From NCBI GenBank assembly GCA_002780675.1, contig PEUR01000120.1, positions 1 through 8,313 of the forward strand: 8,313 nucleotides of DNA, in the 5' to 3' direction. A model generated the notes under the pieces. It did no database searches and was not told the origin of the DNA. It saw nothing but the letters and a program-made list of their open reading frames with translations. Positions 6,888 through 8,313 of the stretch are shown piece by piece. This DNA is from Gallionellales bacterium CG03_land_8_20_14_0_80_55_15 (lineage in GTDB: Bacteria > Pseudomonadota > Gammaproteobacteria > Burkholderiales > Gallionellaceae). Both the position numbers and the translations under genes were made by a program. Position 1 is the stretch's first letter. Every line of letters begins with the position of its first letter.

Positions 6888-8203
6888 TAGCGCGACAACC
6901 CACCTTTAAAATTTGCTTTCTTTAACAAGCTCTCATACTGATTTGTCATGAGGTAAGACTGTACTTGTGCCATGAAGTCCATTGTGACAACGACTAGAAT
7001 CAACAATGAAGTACCTCCAAAATAGAAAGGAACATTCCACTTCACAACTAAAAATTCAGGCAACAAGCAGACTAGAGTAATGTAAACCGCTCCAACCATA
7101 GTCAGTCGCAACATGATTTTTTCAACATATTTTGCGGTTTGATCGCCAGGACGAATACCAGGTAAAAATGCACCACTTTTTTTCAAATTATCAGCTGTTT
7201 CTTTAGGGCTGAACACCAGCGCCGTATAGAAAAAACAGAAGAATAGAATCGCAGCCGCATAAGTCAACACATAAATTGGCTGGCCTGGAGAAAGCATCTG
7301 ACTAACATCTTTGAGCCAACCCATTCCTTCAGAATTTCCAAACCATCCAGCAATCGTAGCTGGAAACAAAATCATACTTGATGCAAAAATCGGTGGTATC
7401 ACACCAGCCATATTTAACTTAAGGGGCAGATGTGAGCTTTGCCCACCATAAACCTTGTTACCTACCTGACGCTTAGCGTAATTTACCAAAATTTTTCTCT
7501 GACCACGTTCAACAAACACAACCAAAGCGGTCACAGCAATTGCACCAAAAAACAAAAACAAAACTAATGGAATCGAAAAAGCGCCTGTACGAGCCAACTC
7601 AAGTGTTCCACCGATCGCATTAGGCAAACCAGCAGCAATACCGGCAAAAATAATCAACGAGATCCCATTTCCCAAACCTCGTTCGGTAATCTGCTCACCA
7701 AGCCACATTAAAAACATGGTGCCCGTTACCAACGTGATCATAGTGGTAACTTGGAACATCCCACCGGGAGTCAACACAAGACCTGGCTGTGCTTGCAACG
7801 CAATCGAAATACCGAATGACTGAAAAAAAGCCAACCCTAGTGTGCCGTAACGAGTGTACTGGGTAATCTTGCGTCGCCCAGCTTCGCCCTCTTTTTTCAA
7901 CTGCTCAAGCTGTGGCACAGCAATCGTGGCCAATTGCATGATAATGGAGGCAGAAATGTAAGGCATGATCCCCAATGCAAAAAGCGTAAAGCGCGATAAT
8001 GCACCACCGGAAAACATGTTAAACATGCCCAAGATACCATTTTTCTGGGTCTTGAACAGATCTGCCAACACTTGAGGATCAATACCAGGAACGGGGATGT
8101 GAGCACCAATACGAAAGACAACCAAAGCACCCAGCAAAAACCACAAGCGGGTACTAAGATCACCGTATTTTGCCTTGGGCAATTTCTTAGCAGCTAATGT
8201 CAC
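6887..8203 (-). CDS. secY: Preprotein translocase channel subunit SecY
   Basis: SecY forms the protein-conducting channel of the inner membrane with SecE and SecG, and is driven by SecA or the ribosome. The product is 438 residues (E. coli 443) and shows the expected ten hydrophobic segments, the first at about 19-37. The first family signature runs from [14 protein letters not shown] (78-91), the second includes [16 protein letters not shown] (167-182). The cytoplasmic loop with [12 protein letters not shown] (331-342) and GIRPG (349-353) contains Arg351, matching the arginine needed for SecA function in E. coli. The start is a GTG at 8203, giving KAKYGDL at residues 10-16 as in relatives; no good Shine-Dalgarno is seen, and the start is 11 bases after the rplO stop, so coupling is likely. 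It overlaps infA by one base. Confidence 0.98.
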   Translation of the reverse strand: MTLAAKKLPKAKYGDLSTRLWFLLGALVVFRIGAHIPVPGIDPQVLADLFKTQKNGILGMFNMFSGGALSRFTLFALGIMPYISASIIMQLATIAVPQLEQLKKEGEAGRRKITQYTRYGTLGLAFFQSFGISIALQAQPGLVLTPGGMFQVTTMITLVTGTMFLMWLGEQITERGLGNGISLIIFAGIAAGLPNAIGGTLELARTGAFSIPLVLFLFFGAIAVTALVVFVERGQRKILVNYAKRQVGNKVYGGQSSHLPLKLNMAGVIPPIFASSMILFPATIAGWFGNSEGMGWLKDVSQMLSPGQPIYVLTYAAAILFFCFFYTALVFSPKETADNLKKSGAFLPGIRPGDQTAKYVEKIMLRLTMVGAVYITLVCLLPEFLVVKWNVPFYFGGTSLLILVVVTMDFMAQVQSYLMTNQYESLLKKANFKGGLSR

Positions 8204-8214
8204 AGATAGTCTTC

Positions 8215-8313
8215 TTACTCAGAAATGCTACCGCCAGCGGATTCAATCGCTGCACGTGCACCTTTAGTAACCTGCAAACCACTTAACGTAACTGCCCGGC
8301 TGATTTCGCCGAC
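8215..8313 (-). CDS. rplO: 50S ribosomal protein L15, C-terminal fragment (cut off by the window)
   Basis: The last 32 codons and a TAA stop of a gene entering from the right edge. The visible part reads with [21 protein letters not shown] near its end, the typical C-terminus of L15, and the gene stands directly upstream of secY as in most spc operons. L15 is a large-subunit assembly protein of about 145 residues, so roughly three quarters are missing. Identification rests on this short match plus context. Confidence 0.93.
   Translation of the reverse strand, partial: VGEISRAVTLSGLQVTKGARAAIESAGGSISE

Overview
The window is ordinary, highly conserved bacterial housekeeping DNA, and every gene in it can be recognised. 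The protein sequences, and the gene order secY-infA-rpmJ-rpsM-rpsK-rpsD-rpoA-rplQ with infA inside the ribosomal cluster, point to a betaproteobacterium. In E. coli-type gammaproteobacteria infA lies elsewhere. A Nitrosomonadales or Gallionellaceae-like lineage is a guess only. There is no mobile element, CRISPR array, phage gene, tRNA or rRNA.

Left part, + strand (1-2368): the 3' two thirds of uvrA, the DNA-damage sensor of nucleotide excision repair, is cut by the window edge. Five bases after its stop comes arfB, which encodes a peptidyl-tRNA hydrolase that rescues stalled ribosomes. These two genes are GC-rich and probably form one transcript. They converge on cysK.

Middle, - strand (2470-3557): cysK (O-acetylserine sulfhydrylase A) makes cysteine. 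It is isolated from the upstream ribosomal operon by a strong intrinsic terminator (3530-3557), so it needs its own promoter in the roughly 80 bases before its start. No convincing promoter could be recognised there.

Right part, - strand (3581-8313, read right to left): the end of the spc operon (rplO partial, secY, infA, rpmJ) runs into the alpha operon (rpsM, rpsK, rpsD, rpoA, rplQ). Together they make ribosomal proteins L15, L36, S13, S11, S4 and L17, the SecY translocon channel, initiation factor IF-1 and the RNA polymerase alpha subunit. Spacings are short and secY/infA overlap by one base. The rpmJ-rpsM gap holds a good extended -10 promoter, in the same place as the alpha-operon promoter of E. 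coli. The rpoA-rplQ gap holds an imperfect tandem repeat. rpmJ (37 codons) is easily missed because of its size.

No undescribed system was found. The points most worth a second look are small: the alpha-operon promoter with a leader too short for an E. coli-like S4 control site, the tandem repeat before rplQ, an AT-rich island inside uvrA, the TTG start of rpsD, and the tight uvrA-arfB pairing. The window has no gene-free stretch longer than 300 bases. The largest gaps are arfB-cysK (101 bases), cysK-rplQ (133 bases, with the terminator) and rpoA-rplQ (91 bases, with the repeat).
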